Assembly: GCA_036874045.1 (NCBI GenBank)
Contig: CM072343.1
Span: 6,592,001-6,656,000, forward strand
Direction of reading: 5' to 3'
DNA: 64,000 nt
Source of the DNA: Cymodocea nodosa
Lineage: Eukaryota; Streptophyta; Magnoliopsida; Alismatales; Cymodoceaceae
The position numbers and the translations under genes are program-made. The stretch's first letter is position 1, and every line of letters begins with the position of its first letter. Shown here piece after piece: positions 46,278-57,963 of this stretch. A model generated the notes under the pieces. The model saw only the letters and a list, made by a program, of their open reading frames with translations. It ran no database searches and was not told the DNA's origin.

Positions 46278-47717
46278 TGTTAAGACCCTTGTATTTTGAT
46301 AATGCAAAAACCTGTGTGAGGAAATAAATTGTATTTCACAAATTAGATAGTTCAGCAAAAGAGTAGAAGGCAAATAAGTCATTACAGATAGTTCAGAATG
46401 TGCTGCAAGAGATAAACATGATATTAGAAGGTTACTAGGGTTAACCATCTGGAAGAGATAAATTTTTGGTGAGTTATAAGGCTTAAGTATCCGATAAGTC
46501 AGTATTAAGTAGCAGAATCACCATCGGATGGTTAGAAAGTTAACTATCTGAAAATACAAGGCGTTCGAAGGGTTTTAAAGATAGTTGGCTAAATGATTGG
46601 AGAGTTAAGAAGCTAACTATCTAGAAGCTCAAGGAAAATAGAAAAGTTAGGAAGGCTAACTATTTGAAACTTAAGTTATTGAATTTCCCACGTGTAGAAA
46701 TCCAGAACAGAAGCTTAAAAAGATTTTTCAGAGAGGTAGAAAGTTAACTATCCAAAAAACTTGAGATTTCGGTAGGTTACAAACTTAACTATCCAAAACT
46801 TAAGTCACTCTATTTTACATGTGTAGAAATGAGAAGAAAGTAGTCGAAAGCTTAAAAGAGGGTTCGGGAGGATACTGTAGCTAACTATCCGAAAGTTGAA
46901 GAATTTCGGAGAGTTAACAGTTATAACCATCCAAACTTAAGTCACCTCACGTGCATGACTTAAAATCTCATGTGACATAGACAAATGGACTTAAGTGGAT
47001 TTTCAATAAGTTACGGATGTTCTTTGGAGAGTTACACAAATAACCATCCGAAAATCAAAGGAAATCGGAAGGTTACTTACTGAACAGTATACAGAATGGT
47101 AACTTACTATTTTTGGGACTAACTACATAGCTAGTACAGTAGAAAACATCCATTGGAAGTAAATATGATCGTTATATCTCTTGGTATAAATATGAGAAGT
47201 ATAGGGAAGATTAGAACAACGATTATCATATATTGTGAGCTACTCAAAAATTCCAAAAATACTCTTAAGTTTGCAATATTCAAGAATACTCTCAAACATA
47301 CACTGCAACACAAAAGCTCCCTACGCTCAAACTTTATGAAAAAGTTCAAAACTATTGGTTTGTGAGTTTCAACTTGAAAACTCACTATTGGTTAAGAGCT
47401 TGTACCTAAAAGCTTATAGAAAGGCTTGTTGTTGAGCTTCAACCTGAAAGCTCAAGTGTTGGTTCTTGCTTCTACCTGAATGCAAGTGTTGTAAGTATTT
47501 ATACATAGTGAAGCCTAAGTGAATCTTGGGGGTGGACTAGCCGAGTTGGTGAACCACCTAAAAATTGTCTTGTGTTCCTTTCTATTTACTATTTTGCATC
47601 TATTTAAATTAATTCAACTCATTGATAATTAGAATCAATCGATTAAGTTCTAAAAGAAGTAAAATTTACACACCTTCACCATTCACCCCCCCTCTAGTGA
47701 GCCTATCGATCCTAACA
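46278..47717 (+). repeat. 3' LTR of element C (1440 bp)
   Basis: Same length and architecture as the 5' LTR, with TATA box at 47185-47192. Ends ATCCTAACA followed by ATTAC. Confidence 0.9.
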
Positions 47718-47917
47718 ATTACTATATCAAAACCGACAAGAAGGGAATTGAGTTGAAAAGATATTGTAATTACTAAAGACATTGTAAATTCTTTCTTTAA
47801 AGTTTATAAAGAATAGAATTTTATTTATGAGTATTTTGTGCTCTTGTTTTATCTACTGGTAAATTTAATTACTAAAGACACAATTCACCTTCCCTCTTGT
47901 GATAGAACGATTCTACA
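47718..47917 (+). repeat. Element D 5' LTR, right piece
   Basis: Continues from 39822 (TATATCAAAACCGACAAGAA matches 27073 in B) and ends CGATTCTACA. The CT-rich stretch CACCTTCCCTCTTGTGATAG just before the end resembles the ends of the A, C and E LTRs. Confidence 0.75.
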
Positions 47918-47919
47918 AC

Positions 47920-47931
47920 TGGTATTAGAGC
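47920..47931 (+). other. Primer binding site of element D
   Basis: TGGTATTAGAGC, two bases after the LTR end; same variant as element C. Confidence 0.75.
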
Positions 47932-48004
47932 ATAATTAAGAGCTTTCATTTCTCTATATAGGAATTGGTTTTTCCTATCATTTACTTAGGATCATCTTTT
48001 TAAA

Positions 48005-50016
48005 ATGTATAATACTGAAATCTTAGTTATGATTGAAGGACGGACCACTAATCATCCTCTTATGTTTGAAGGTAGCAATTATGGCTACTGGAAATATAGG
48101 ATGAAGGTATTCTTTCAATTAGATGATTTCAAACTATGGCATATAATCAGTAATCCTATAGTGTTAGTTACGACTCCATATGATACTTGGACTTTTGATG
48201 AAAAGGAGCGAATGACATTGAATGCTAAAGGTTTAAACATCTTGTTTTGTGCATTATCTCATGATCAATTTAACAAAGTTTCTGCATATCAAACCACATA
48301 TGAGATATGGCATGCATTAAAAGTTGCCAATGAAGGTATTAACCAGGTCAAGGAATCTAAGATTAATTTGTTTGTACATAAATATGAGCTTTGTAAAATG
48401 CACGAAAGTGAATGTATCTTTGATATGTTTTCCCATTTTCTTGAGATTGTAAATTCATTAAAATCTTTAGGCAAGAAATTCAAGGAAAAAGACTTGGTAA
48501 GAAAGATCCTTAGATCTTTAACTAAAATTTGGGCTCAAAAGACAACATCTATTGAAGAGTCCAAAGATTTAAATACATATACTCTCGATGATCTCATAGG
48601 CAATCTGACAACCTATGAAGTACAACATTTAGATCTAAAAGGGAAGAATCCTAGAAGGGATCTAGCTTTTAAGGCTGATAAAGTCGTAGAAGTCACTAGT
48701 GATTCTAACGATGTTTTACTGTTGTTGACCAAAAAATTTAGAAATCTGTTGAAGAAACGTAGGAACTTCAGGTCAACAAAGACATTTGGAGATATGGAGA
48801 AGAAGTCATTCATGAAAGACAAAATCATATGCTACAAGTGCAATAGGCCAGGTCACTTTTAAACTGATTGTCCTCTCAACAAAGATAAGAAGAATTCAAG
48901 GAGGAATTTTAAGAATAAGAAATTCAGAAAGAGAATGGCACTTAAAGTGACATGGGATGACTCTTCAACTTCACAAAGTGAAGAAATAAAGGATTCAACA
49001 TCAGACAATGAATCCTCATCAACATCAGATTCAAAAGAAAATCTGGCAAATGTATGCTTCATGGCAAAATCTAGTGAGGTATCCTCTAAACAAAATGCTA
49101 GTTTTGATAGTTTTGATAGATTACTTATTGAATACAATAAACTGGCTAAAAAATATAAGTAAAAACAAAAGGAAAGAACACTAGGAAAATGCTATATGAA
49201 TCTGAAAATAAGATTGATTTTCTGAACTCTTCGTTGAATAAATTTAAAGAAGAAAATCAAAAGCATGCACATGAAATTTTAAAGCTTACTACAATAGAAA
49301 GAAAATTGCATGCTAATTGTGAAAATTTAATTGCTGATAAAAAGAAAATGATCTGTGAAATTGAAAAACTGAAACTGACTATTACTGATTTAAATTCAGA
49401 AATTGATATGTTAAAGATTAAGGTTTGCGATCAAAAGGCTACATTAAGTAAATGGAATAATAGTCAAACTATAACAAATGAACTTAGTAATAAAATATCA
49501 AATGTAGAAAAACATGGTATTGGTTTACACGATGAATCTTCTGAAAATTATATATTGCATGATGGTATTGCTAAAAATAATGTCTTTATTTCTAATACTA
49601 AGAATAGTAAAAGAAAAACTATTTCATGTGTGATTAAAAGAGGAGATAAATATGTGCAAATTGATAAAATGTAGCATATAAATAAGAGCACACAATGCAA
49701 GAATTTCAAAAGAAATTTTCAGAAAAATCAAGCTAAGTCATTTGAGAATTTTAATATTTTTTATCAGTTTTCTTCATATTTAAAAAATATCGAATATTGG
49801 GATCAACAATCAAATAATGTCAAAAATGAAAATTTCAACTCTAGTTTACATAGAGATAAATGTTCTGATAATTATAATACTAAGAGAAATAAATACAGAA
49901 ATAATTATCAGAAGATAGATAAGTTGAAGTTTAAAAATATTGATTATTTTGATGACTCTCTCTAAATTCTTGGACCCACTTAGAAATGAGTTCCAAGAGA
50001 TAAAATCTCTTCTTAA
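48005..50016 (+). pseudogene. Element D gag
   Basis: ATG 48005. Open for 285 codons: UBN2-type gag with HPLMFEGSNYGYWKYRM, LNILFCALSHDQF and LVRKILRSLTKIW, ending in the zinc knuckle CYKCNRPGHF, then a TAA stop (CAA to TAA likely), then TDCPLNK. The Ser-rich linker (LKVTWDDSSTSQSEE) and a coiled-coil segment (49189-49674, with LKLTITDLNSEIDMLKIKVC) follow with stops at about 49160 and 49672. It closes with a TAA at 50014-50016 just before ACTATTTTGTAG. This is the longest intact gag capsid frame besides that of element A. Confidence 0.87.
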
Positions 50017-50027
50017 CTATTTTGTAG

Positions 50028-53000
50028 GTACAAAGATCAAAATGGATAATAGATAATGGAGCATCCAGCCACATGACTAGAGATATATGATTACTTACAG
50101 AAGTAACAAAGACTAAGAAAAGACAAGTTACCTTTGGAAATAAAAGCAAAACAAATATCCTTGGGTCTAGTAAGATTCAGGTAATTGAAAAATATTTTAT
50201 AAATGATGTCTTATTAGTTGAAAACTTAGGTTTTAATTTATTGAGTATTCCTGTTTTAATGAAGTTTTATATTGTAATTTTTAAAAAGATTCCTCTAAAA
50301 TTATGGGCATGTCTACAAATGAAATTTTATTTACTACATATAAGAAAGGATTTGTTTATATTTTGAATTTGCCTTCTGAGATCATTAAAGATAGTACTTG
50401 CTTAATTGCAAAATCGAATGAAGTTATTTTATGGTATAGAAGGCTAGGACACTCAAACTTAAAATTATTACAAAAGTTGTCTAAAAAGAATCTAGTTAGA
50501 GGTTTACCTAGTATTAAGTACTCGAAAGAGTTTATGTGTGATGCATGTCAACTAGGTAAATTACATAAAACATCCTTTAAAAGTTTAAATGAAATAACAA
50601 GTAAAAGAGTATTAGAACTAGTGCATATGGATTTATTTGGACCTACTAGGACTACTAGTCTAGGAGGTAAACTTTATGCTTTTGTACTAGTTGATGACTA
50701 TTCTAGGTTTACTTGGGTTTATTTTCTAGCTAATAAAATTGAAGTTTTTGAAATATTTAAGATATTCTATAATAAAGTTCAGAATGAGCAAAATGTTAAA
50801 ATTCAAAAACTTAGGAGTGATCATGGTACAGAATTTGATAATGATCAAATGGACACCTTTTGTGAAGAATTAGGCATAGATCATAAGTACTCATTTCCAA
50901 GAGCTCCTTTACAAAATGGGATAGTAGAACGTAAAAGCAGATCACTTTAGGAAATGTCTAGAATCATGTTAAATGAAAATAAGTTCCCTGTATCTCTTTA
51001 GGCAGAAGCAGTTCAAACAGCATGTTATGTTATAAATAGAGTACATCTAAGACCAATTTTGGATAAAACTCCTTATGAGATATGGTATAACAAGGTTCCC
51101 AAAATAAGTTATTTAAAACCCTTTGGTTGCAAGTGTTTTATTTTAAACACTAAGGAACGTAGAGACAAATTTAGAGCCAAATCAGATGAGGGTATTTTTG
51201 TTGGTTATTCCATTAGAAGTAAGGCATATAGAGTATATAATAAATCAACAAAAACCATTGAGGAAACCCTACATGTGAAATTTCATGAAAATTCTCATTT
51301 TGATTTTAGACATGTTGAAAACTTTGATTCAAAAATTCTCCCAAAAATGGTTCCAAATGATATTGACAAAGAAATTGAGAGATTATCTATTGGAATAAGA
51401 AATATAAATTTAAATGATGAAGATTTAGAAATTATGGAACAACATAGAAATTGGCGTTATGCTTCATCTCATCCTATTGATCAGATAATAGGCGATCTTA
51501 ATCAAAGAGTTAGGACTAGGTCATCAGTAGTCAACATTTGTGGTGCTTATTCATTTGTTTCCTTACTAGAACCTAAGAAAATTGAAGATGCCTTAGAAGA
51601 TGAATTTTGGTATTTAGCTATGCAAGATGAGCTAAATCAATTTATAAGAAATGAGGTATGGGATCTAGTTCCACCACTTGAAAATCAGTCCATAATAGGA
51701 ACAAGGTGGGTATTTAGAAACAAAGTAAATCAAGATGGACATATAGTTAAAAATAAAGCTAGGTTAGTTGCTCAAGGTTACAAGCAAGAGGAAGGAATTG
51801 ACTATGATGAAATATTTGCTCCTATTGCTAGACTAGAATCAATACGAATTTTGTTAGCATATGCTTGTTATGTGGATTTCAAATTATATCAAATGGATGT
51901 TTAGACTACTTTTTTAAATGGATATATAAAAGAAGAAGTTTATGTAAAACAACCTCTAGGTTTTGAAGATTCAAAATATCCCGAGTATGTTTACAAGCTT
52001 AAAAAGGCACTATATGGCCTTAAACAAGGCCCTAAGTCTTAGTATGAGAGATTATCTAAATTTCTTATGGAAAAAGGTATTCTATGGTAAAGGCAAATCA
52101 CACTCTTTTTATTAAGAAGGTCGAAAAAGATATATTAGTAGTTCAAATCTATGTAGATGACATTATATTTGGAGTAACAAATGATAAATTAGTTGAGTCT
52201 TTTTCGAAAGACATGACTAATCAATTTGAAATGAGTATGATGGGTGAACTATCATTTTTTCTAGGCTTACAAATTAAGCAGTTAAATTAGGGTACTTTTA
52301 TTTCACAAGAAAAATATACTCAAAATTTATTAAAGAGGTTTGGATTAGACAACACTAAAATAAAGAATACACCAATGAGTACTATCACTAAGTTGGATAA
52401 AGATGACTCTAGAAAAACTGTAGATATAAAACAATATAGAAGTATGATTGGTTCATTACTTTATTTAACAGCTAGCTAACTAGATATTATGTTTAGTGTG
52501 TGTACTTGTGCTAGATATCAATCTAATCCTAAAGAATCACACCTACTTGCTATTAAATGAATATTTAAATATCTATTAGGAACCATCAATTTTGGATTGT
52601 TTTACTTTAAATGCAGTTCTTTAAATTTAATAGGTTATAGTGATGCTGATTTCGTAGGATGTAAGTTTGAAAGAAAAAGCACTAGTGGCACTTGTCAATT
52701 ATTAGGAAATTCTTTAGTGTCTTGGTTTAGCAAAAAGCAAAATTGTGTAGTATTATCTACAACTAAAGTTGAATATATAGCTGTTGTACTTTGTTGTGCT
52801 CAAATCTTGTGAATCAGACAAACTTTAAAAGATTTTAATTTAGCCTATGAACCAACTAAGATTTTTTGTGATAGTACTTTTGCAATAAGTTTGTCTAAAA
52901 ATCCTATCTTACATTCACAAGCTAAACATATAGAAGTTCGACATCATTTTCTAAGGGACAATGTTATAAAAGGAAAAGTAGTATTAAATTTTGTTCCTAC

Positions 53001-53100
53001 CATAGAATAATTAGTAGATCTATTTACAAAACCCTTAGATGAGAATATCTTTTCAAAATTACGATTAGAACTTGGTATCTATAGGTTATCTGATGTTTAA
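50028..53100 (+). pseudogene. Element D pol
   Basis: Protease WIIDNGASSHMT: catalytic Asp kept but the following Ser is Asn. A frameshift lies near 50290. Zinc region ends MCDACQLGKLHK. Integrase core: HMDLFGPTRT, RSDHGTEFD, GIVERKSRS. Stops near 50948 and 51000. [15 protein letters not shown] then stop (51902) TTFLNG, and IYVDDIIFG at about 52150; a shift near 52085. RNase H: SDADFVGCK, TTKVEY (the catalytic Glu of TEAEY is shifted to V-E), CDSTFAI, KHIEVRHHFLRD. Ends RLSDV, TAA 53098-53100. More decayed than A. Confidence 0.88.
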
Positions 53101-54906
53101 ATTGTCTTGTTCATTACATAATATTTTGGTTTGTTATAAAGTAGCTTTAGAATTTAATTTCTTTATTAAAAAAAAAACTCAAAATATCTATTTTAGAATT
53201 ATTGTTTACTAGTAGTTAAGAATTTATGAAATTCTGATTTTTATTGAAATCAATTTATTTAAGAAAAATTCAGAAAAGGTTACTTAAGGAAAGTTAATTT
53301 GATTCAATATGAGTACCAACTATTTTTTTTTGTTGCTTATGTATACGCCATTATATAGAGATTTTAATTAGAAAATACATAGAAAATATGTATCGTTTAT
53401 TAAAGGAAAGTTATTAACATACTATTAGAAAAATTAAGTCTTGCAGTTGCCTCTTATTTAATTTACTATCTTGTTTTATTGTTTTTCTACAATTACTTGA
53501 GTAATTAAGTTTGTTAGGGGATCTTAAACCCTAGTCACTTGAACCAACTGGTTTAGGATGTATTGTCTAAAAACTCATTTTACAAGTAATTCAGATTCTA
53601 TTTAAAAAAAAGAAAAAGGGTTACCGGTTCTCACTTATCATTGAGTAACTGGTTATCTTTCCCCTAAGCAATAGATTGTGATCACATAAAAAAATGATAT
53701 TGTGGGAGGTAATACATAAAATATAAAAAAAAGAAGGGGGCAATGTACTTAAGCTTAGTTTATTTTACAGGTGTTATAACAATTCTACCATAATCTATGC
53801 ATATAATCTTTATTATTTTTCTTTGTTATTATCTATTCTTTACACATAATGTAATGCATTTATTTTCTTAAGTTCGTGTACTCATTATTGAATTCTTTTT
53901 ACCTAAAGGTATATCTTTATGAATTTTCTTTTGTAAACTGAATAAAATAAAAGCTAGAAAGTCTAAATTGTTAAATCTACTACTTATTTCTGTATTTAAA
54001 TTAAAAAGAAAGATAGAGAGACTCAAATCTATTTGGCGCTTGGCAACCTAGTTTAAGTACGCCAAATTTTAAACTTAAATGACAAATCTATTTAAGGGTT
54101 AGCAACCCACTTAAGTTAGCTATTTGGACTTTAATGACAAATCTATTAGCGCTTGACAACCTAATATTAAGTACGCCATAGATTCTCTAGACTACATTTA
54201 TGTAGGGGGAGCAAACAATGACAAACAATGGTAAATTTAATCAAATGCAAATATTCTAGAACTTATACGGATAAAAATTTAGACTCATTTAGTTAATTTA
54301 ACGTACATTTATGTATTTTACTTGAATTCCACTTTTTATCTCACATATCGATAACTAACCATCCAAGTTTTTCGTATTGTTAAGTTTTTACTCTTCTACA
54401 AACTCGAATAGTTAGATTTCTCTCTGAGTTTTTGTTTTAAATTCTTATATTTTATCCTTTTAAGAAACTTGAACAGTTATGCTTAAGTCTTCAACTTTTT
54501 CACATATCCATTCGAGAAACTCGAATAGTTAACTTAATATTATTATATTTTTATGAAAGACTTAAAATATGACAATAACTATTCTAGTTTGTCGTATAGT
54601 TATGTGCTTTACTACTCATAAAACTCGAATAGTTATCGTAAGTCAAGTTTTCTCATTTTTACTTAGCTAGTAGTTATTTTCTCTACATGAATAGTTACGC
54701 TAAGTCTTCTGCTTTTATCAATTGTAAAACTTGTACAGTTATTGTAAGCATTCGAGTTATTTATCAGTAACGGATCTTATATTTATGATTTCAATGATTG
54801 AATCCGTTTATAACCTCGAAGAGTACAAATGTTTTACTAACAACCTTTCGTGTTTCTACCTTGGTAAAACCCTAGTTTCACAATCTTTACTTCCACTAAG
54901 TTCTAT
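53101..54906 (+). other. Element D post-pol region, no ORF; cut by element E
   Basis: AT-rich. Near 54040-54180 there are three loose repeats of GACAAATCTATT...GCAACC-type sequence with TTAAGTACGCCA. A polypurine motif TGTAGGGGGAGCA is at 54201-54213, matching 21827-21839 in A. From 54360 to 54760 there is a run of AACTCGAATAGTTA-type motifs. The third ORF, which in A starts about 500 bp after the polypurine motif, is absent because element E begins at 54907. Confidence 0.65.
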
Positions 54907-56358
54907 TGTTAGAACCCGAGTATTTTGATAATGCAAAACCTATGTGAGGAAACATATTGTATTTCACAGATAAGTCAGTGTAGTAAAAGATCAGAAGGCA
55001 GACAAAAAAGTTGCAATTAATCCCAAAATGTGCTGCTATAAAGCTATAGAAAATCAGACAGTTCTAGGCTTATGTATCCGAAAGAAAGTTAATCTTTGGT
55101 GAGTTACAGACTTATGTATCCGAAGAATTAATTTAAAGCAACAGCAACATTGTCGGACAGTTAGAAGAATAACTATCCGAAATCATAAAGCCTTCGGAGA
55201 GTTGTGAAAGGTAGTTGGTTAAATGATCAGAAAGTTGAGTTAACTATCCGAAAGCTCAAGAAAAATTGAAAAGTTAGAAAGACTAACTATCCGAAACTTA
55301 AGTCATTCAATTAACCACATGTAGAAATCTAGAATAGAAGCTTAAAAGACTTTTCAGAGAGTTAGAAAGATAACTATCAGAAATTTGAAGGATTTCAATG
55401 AGTTATAGGTATAACCATCCAGAACTTAAGTTATCCTATTACGCACGTGTAGAATTAAAGAGACAACAGTCGGAAGCTTAAAGAAAAATCAGAGAGTTAC
55501 TGTAGTTAACTATCCAGAAGTCAAGAGTTTTTCGGTAAGTTTAAAACTACAAGTCTCCGATCACTTGACATCTCATGTGAGCAACTTAAAATCCTCATGT
55601 GACACAGACAACAAGATGTAAGTGAAGGTTTAGTAAGTTATAGATGCTCTTCGGTGAGTTATTCATATAACCATCCGAAAATCAAAGGAAATCGGGAGGT
55701 TACTTAACTAAACATCAGACAAAATGGTAACTTACCATATTTAGGTCTAATTATTTAGCAAGTATAGCAGAATACATCCGTTGGAAGAAAAATGTGATCG
55801 TTATACCTTTTGGTATAAATATGAGAAGTTTAAGAGAAGATAATACATAGGAAAACGATCATACATTTTTACAATGAGCTACACAAAATTCCAGATACAC
55901 TTTCAACTCTGCAACTGTCAAGTTTACTCTTAATGATACACTGCAAAAAAGCTCCATGTGCCAAAACTCTGATAGAAAAGTTTAAAGCTATTGGTTCGTG
56001 AGTTTCAACTTGGAAACTCATTGTTGGTTGAGAGCTTCAACCTGAAAGCTCGAGAAAGGAAGGTTGGTTATTGAGCTTATACCTGAAAGCTCTAAGTGTT
56101 GATTTTTGCTTGAACCTGAAAGCAAGTGTTGTAAGTATTTGAATACTTAGTGAAGCCCAAGTGTATCTTGGGGGTGGACTAGCGAAGTTGGTGAACCACC
56201 TAAAATTTGTTGTGTGTTGGTTTCTTTTTACTAGTTTGTTTACATTTAATTTATTTAATCTCACTGTTTTGTTAAATCATTCAATTCTAACTTAAAAGAA
56301 TTAAAACTTACACACCTTCACCATTCACCCCCCTCTAGTGAGTCTATCGATCCTAACA
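54907..56358 (+). repeat. 5' LTR of element E (1452 bp)
   Basis: Starts TGTTAGAACCC, ends ATCCTAACA. Carries the same TTCGGAGAGTT / TAACTATCCGAAA array as element C (about 55080-55690) and TATAAATA at 55814-55821. About 3-4% different from its 3' LTR by eye; clearly diverged from the C LTR. Confidence 0.9.
55814..55821 (+). promoter_or_regulatory. TATA box of element E LTR
   Basis: TATAAATA in TTTTGGTATAAATATGAGAA, preserved at 62332-62339 and in both C LTRs. Confidence 0.6.
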
Positions 56359-56360
56359 AT

Positions 56361-56372
56361 TGGTATTAGAGA
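56361..56372 (+). other. Primer binding site of element E
   Basis: TGGTATTAGAGA, two bases after the LTR. Two changes from the standard initiator-Met site; one of them (T at position 7) is shared with elements C and D. Confidence 0.75.
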
Positions 56373-56409
56373 TTGGTTAATCCATTATAAGATTTAACCA
56401 TCTGGATTT

Positions 56410-57962
56410 ATGGCTTAATTTGCTGAGGGACAAAACATCCACAGACCACCTCTATTCGATGTTTCCAATTATAATTATTGGAAAAATAGAATGGAGTGTT
56501 TTCTTAGGAGTTCTGATGTAAAACTCTAGAAGATTGTTGTTCTTAGAACTACACTTCCAACCAGTGATGTTATGAACTGGTCTGAGGAGGATGAGAGAAT
56601 CATCTAGTTGGATGTTAGAGGGTTGAATGCCATATATTGTGCACTAACTATTGAACAATATAATAAAGTATCTGCATGTAAGTCTGCACATGAGGCTTGA
56701 AAAATCCTTCAAGTTACTCACAAAGGTACAAGCCAAGTAAAGGAAACTAAAATCAGTATTCTATTGAGAAAATTAGAATTGTTTAAAATGGATGATAATG
56801 AAAACATAACTGAAATGTTTTCAAGATTTACTTTAATTATTAATAGTCTAAAAGACTTGGGAAATGAATTTTCTTCTCATGAACAGGTATAGAAGATCCT
56901 AAGGAGCTTAACTATTGAGTGGAAATAGAAATCCACATCTATCCAAGATTCCAAGGATCTCAACAATTACACAGTTCAAGAACTATTGGGCAATCTTCTG
57001 GCCCACGAAGTTCAAATGAATGACTGGAAAGAGCAAGAAGGAGCTGCTGAAAAGAAAGTTGAGAAGAAAAAGGAAATAGCATTTCCTTCAACAGAAGAAG
57101 CTCCAAGCTTAGATGATGATGAGATCATGTTGCTGGCAAGGAACTTTAGAAAGTTCATGAAGAAAAAGAATAAGACCAACTCCTCCAAAAGAACTATTCC
57201 TACATGCTTCAAATGCAAAAGGTAAGGACACATACAAACTTTCTGTCCATTTCAGAAAAAGAGGATCAAGCAGATAAGAAGAAGAGATGGAAGGACAAAA
57301 AGAAGATGGCACTCAAAGCTACGTGGGATGACAGTAGCTCATCAAGTAGTTCATCTGATTCTGAAGATGAAGCTACAACAAATGTGTGCTTTGCAGCTCA
57401 AGAGGTATGTTCCACTTCTTGTTCTAGCTCAGAAGATGAGCATGATGAAATAGATATTAATAGTCTTTTGTCTACTGTAGATAATCTTTATGTTAAATGT
57501 AGAGAATTTAAGAAAGAAATTAAAAGATTAAATAATTGCTTAGAAGACTCTTTTGTTGAATTAGAAATAGCTGTAGTTGATAATAGAAATCTGAAATCTA
57601 ACTTGGATAAATATAATTGTGATAACTGTAAATTGAAAGAAGAAAATAAAAACTTAGTAACCACAATATCTGATCTGAAAAATACCATATGTAAATTTAC
57701 TCAAGGTCAAAAAGGACTAAATAAAATTATAGGATCTCAACGACCTAATGGAAGTAAATATGGCCTAGGGTATGCTACACCACAGGAAGTACCTTATTGT
57801 GGTGGAATGATTCGATCATACAGAGATGACACCATTGTGTTTGCCATCAAATGAAGATCAAGTCATATGTGGCTACCAAGAGGCAATAGATTTAATGTTT
57901 TAAGGATTAACACTACTGGATCCAAGAAGATTTGGGTACCAAAAGCCTTAATTTCAGTATAA
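56410..57962 (+). pseudogene. Element E gag
   Basis: ATG 56410 (MA, TAA, FAEGQNIHRPPLFD). UBN2-type gag with SNYNYWKNRMECF. Stops at 56416, 56527 (TAG), 56605 (TAG), about 56698 (TGA), and others. The zinc knuckle reads CFKCKR, TAA (57223-57225), GHIQTFC, so all Cys and His residues are present around the stop. A coiled-coil tail (open 57204-57854 in a shifted frame) contains SSSSSSDSEDEA and LKEENKNLVTTISDLK. It ends KKIWVPKALISV, TAA 57960-57962. The stops at 56527, 56605 and 57223 coincide with those of element C. Confidence 0.85.
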
Positions 57963-57963
57963 A

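Larger units (their letters stand above)
39823..47717 (+). mobile_element. Copia element C, complete structure, 7.9 kb
   Basis: Two 1440-bp LTRs (39823-41262 and 46278-47717), primer site, gag, pol and polypurine tracts; no third ORF. The flanks ATTCT (39818-39822) and ATTAC (47718-47722) are an imperfect target duplication; removal of C restores a D-family LTR as seen in B near 27070. The LTRs differ at about 5-7% by eye, more than those of A, so C is older or decays faster. Confidence 0.9.
39159..54906 (+). mobile_element. Copia element D, interrupted by C, 3' end replaced by E
   Basis: Same family as B. 5' LTR pieces at 39159-39822 and 47718-47917 (first ~380 bp missing), element C between them, then primer site, gag, pol to 53100 and a post-pol region to 54906, where element E starts. 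No third ORF and no 3' LTR are present. Orientation plus. Confidence 0.85.

Noticed and set aside
40698-47365. A 70-residue frame present at 40698-40910 and again at 47153-47365
   Set aside because: Conserved only because the two sites are the LTRs of element C; it overlaps the TATA box and has no domain.
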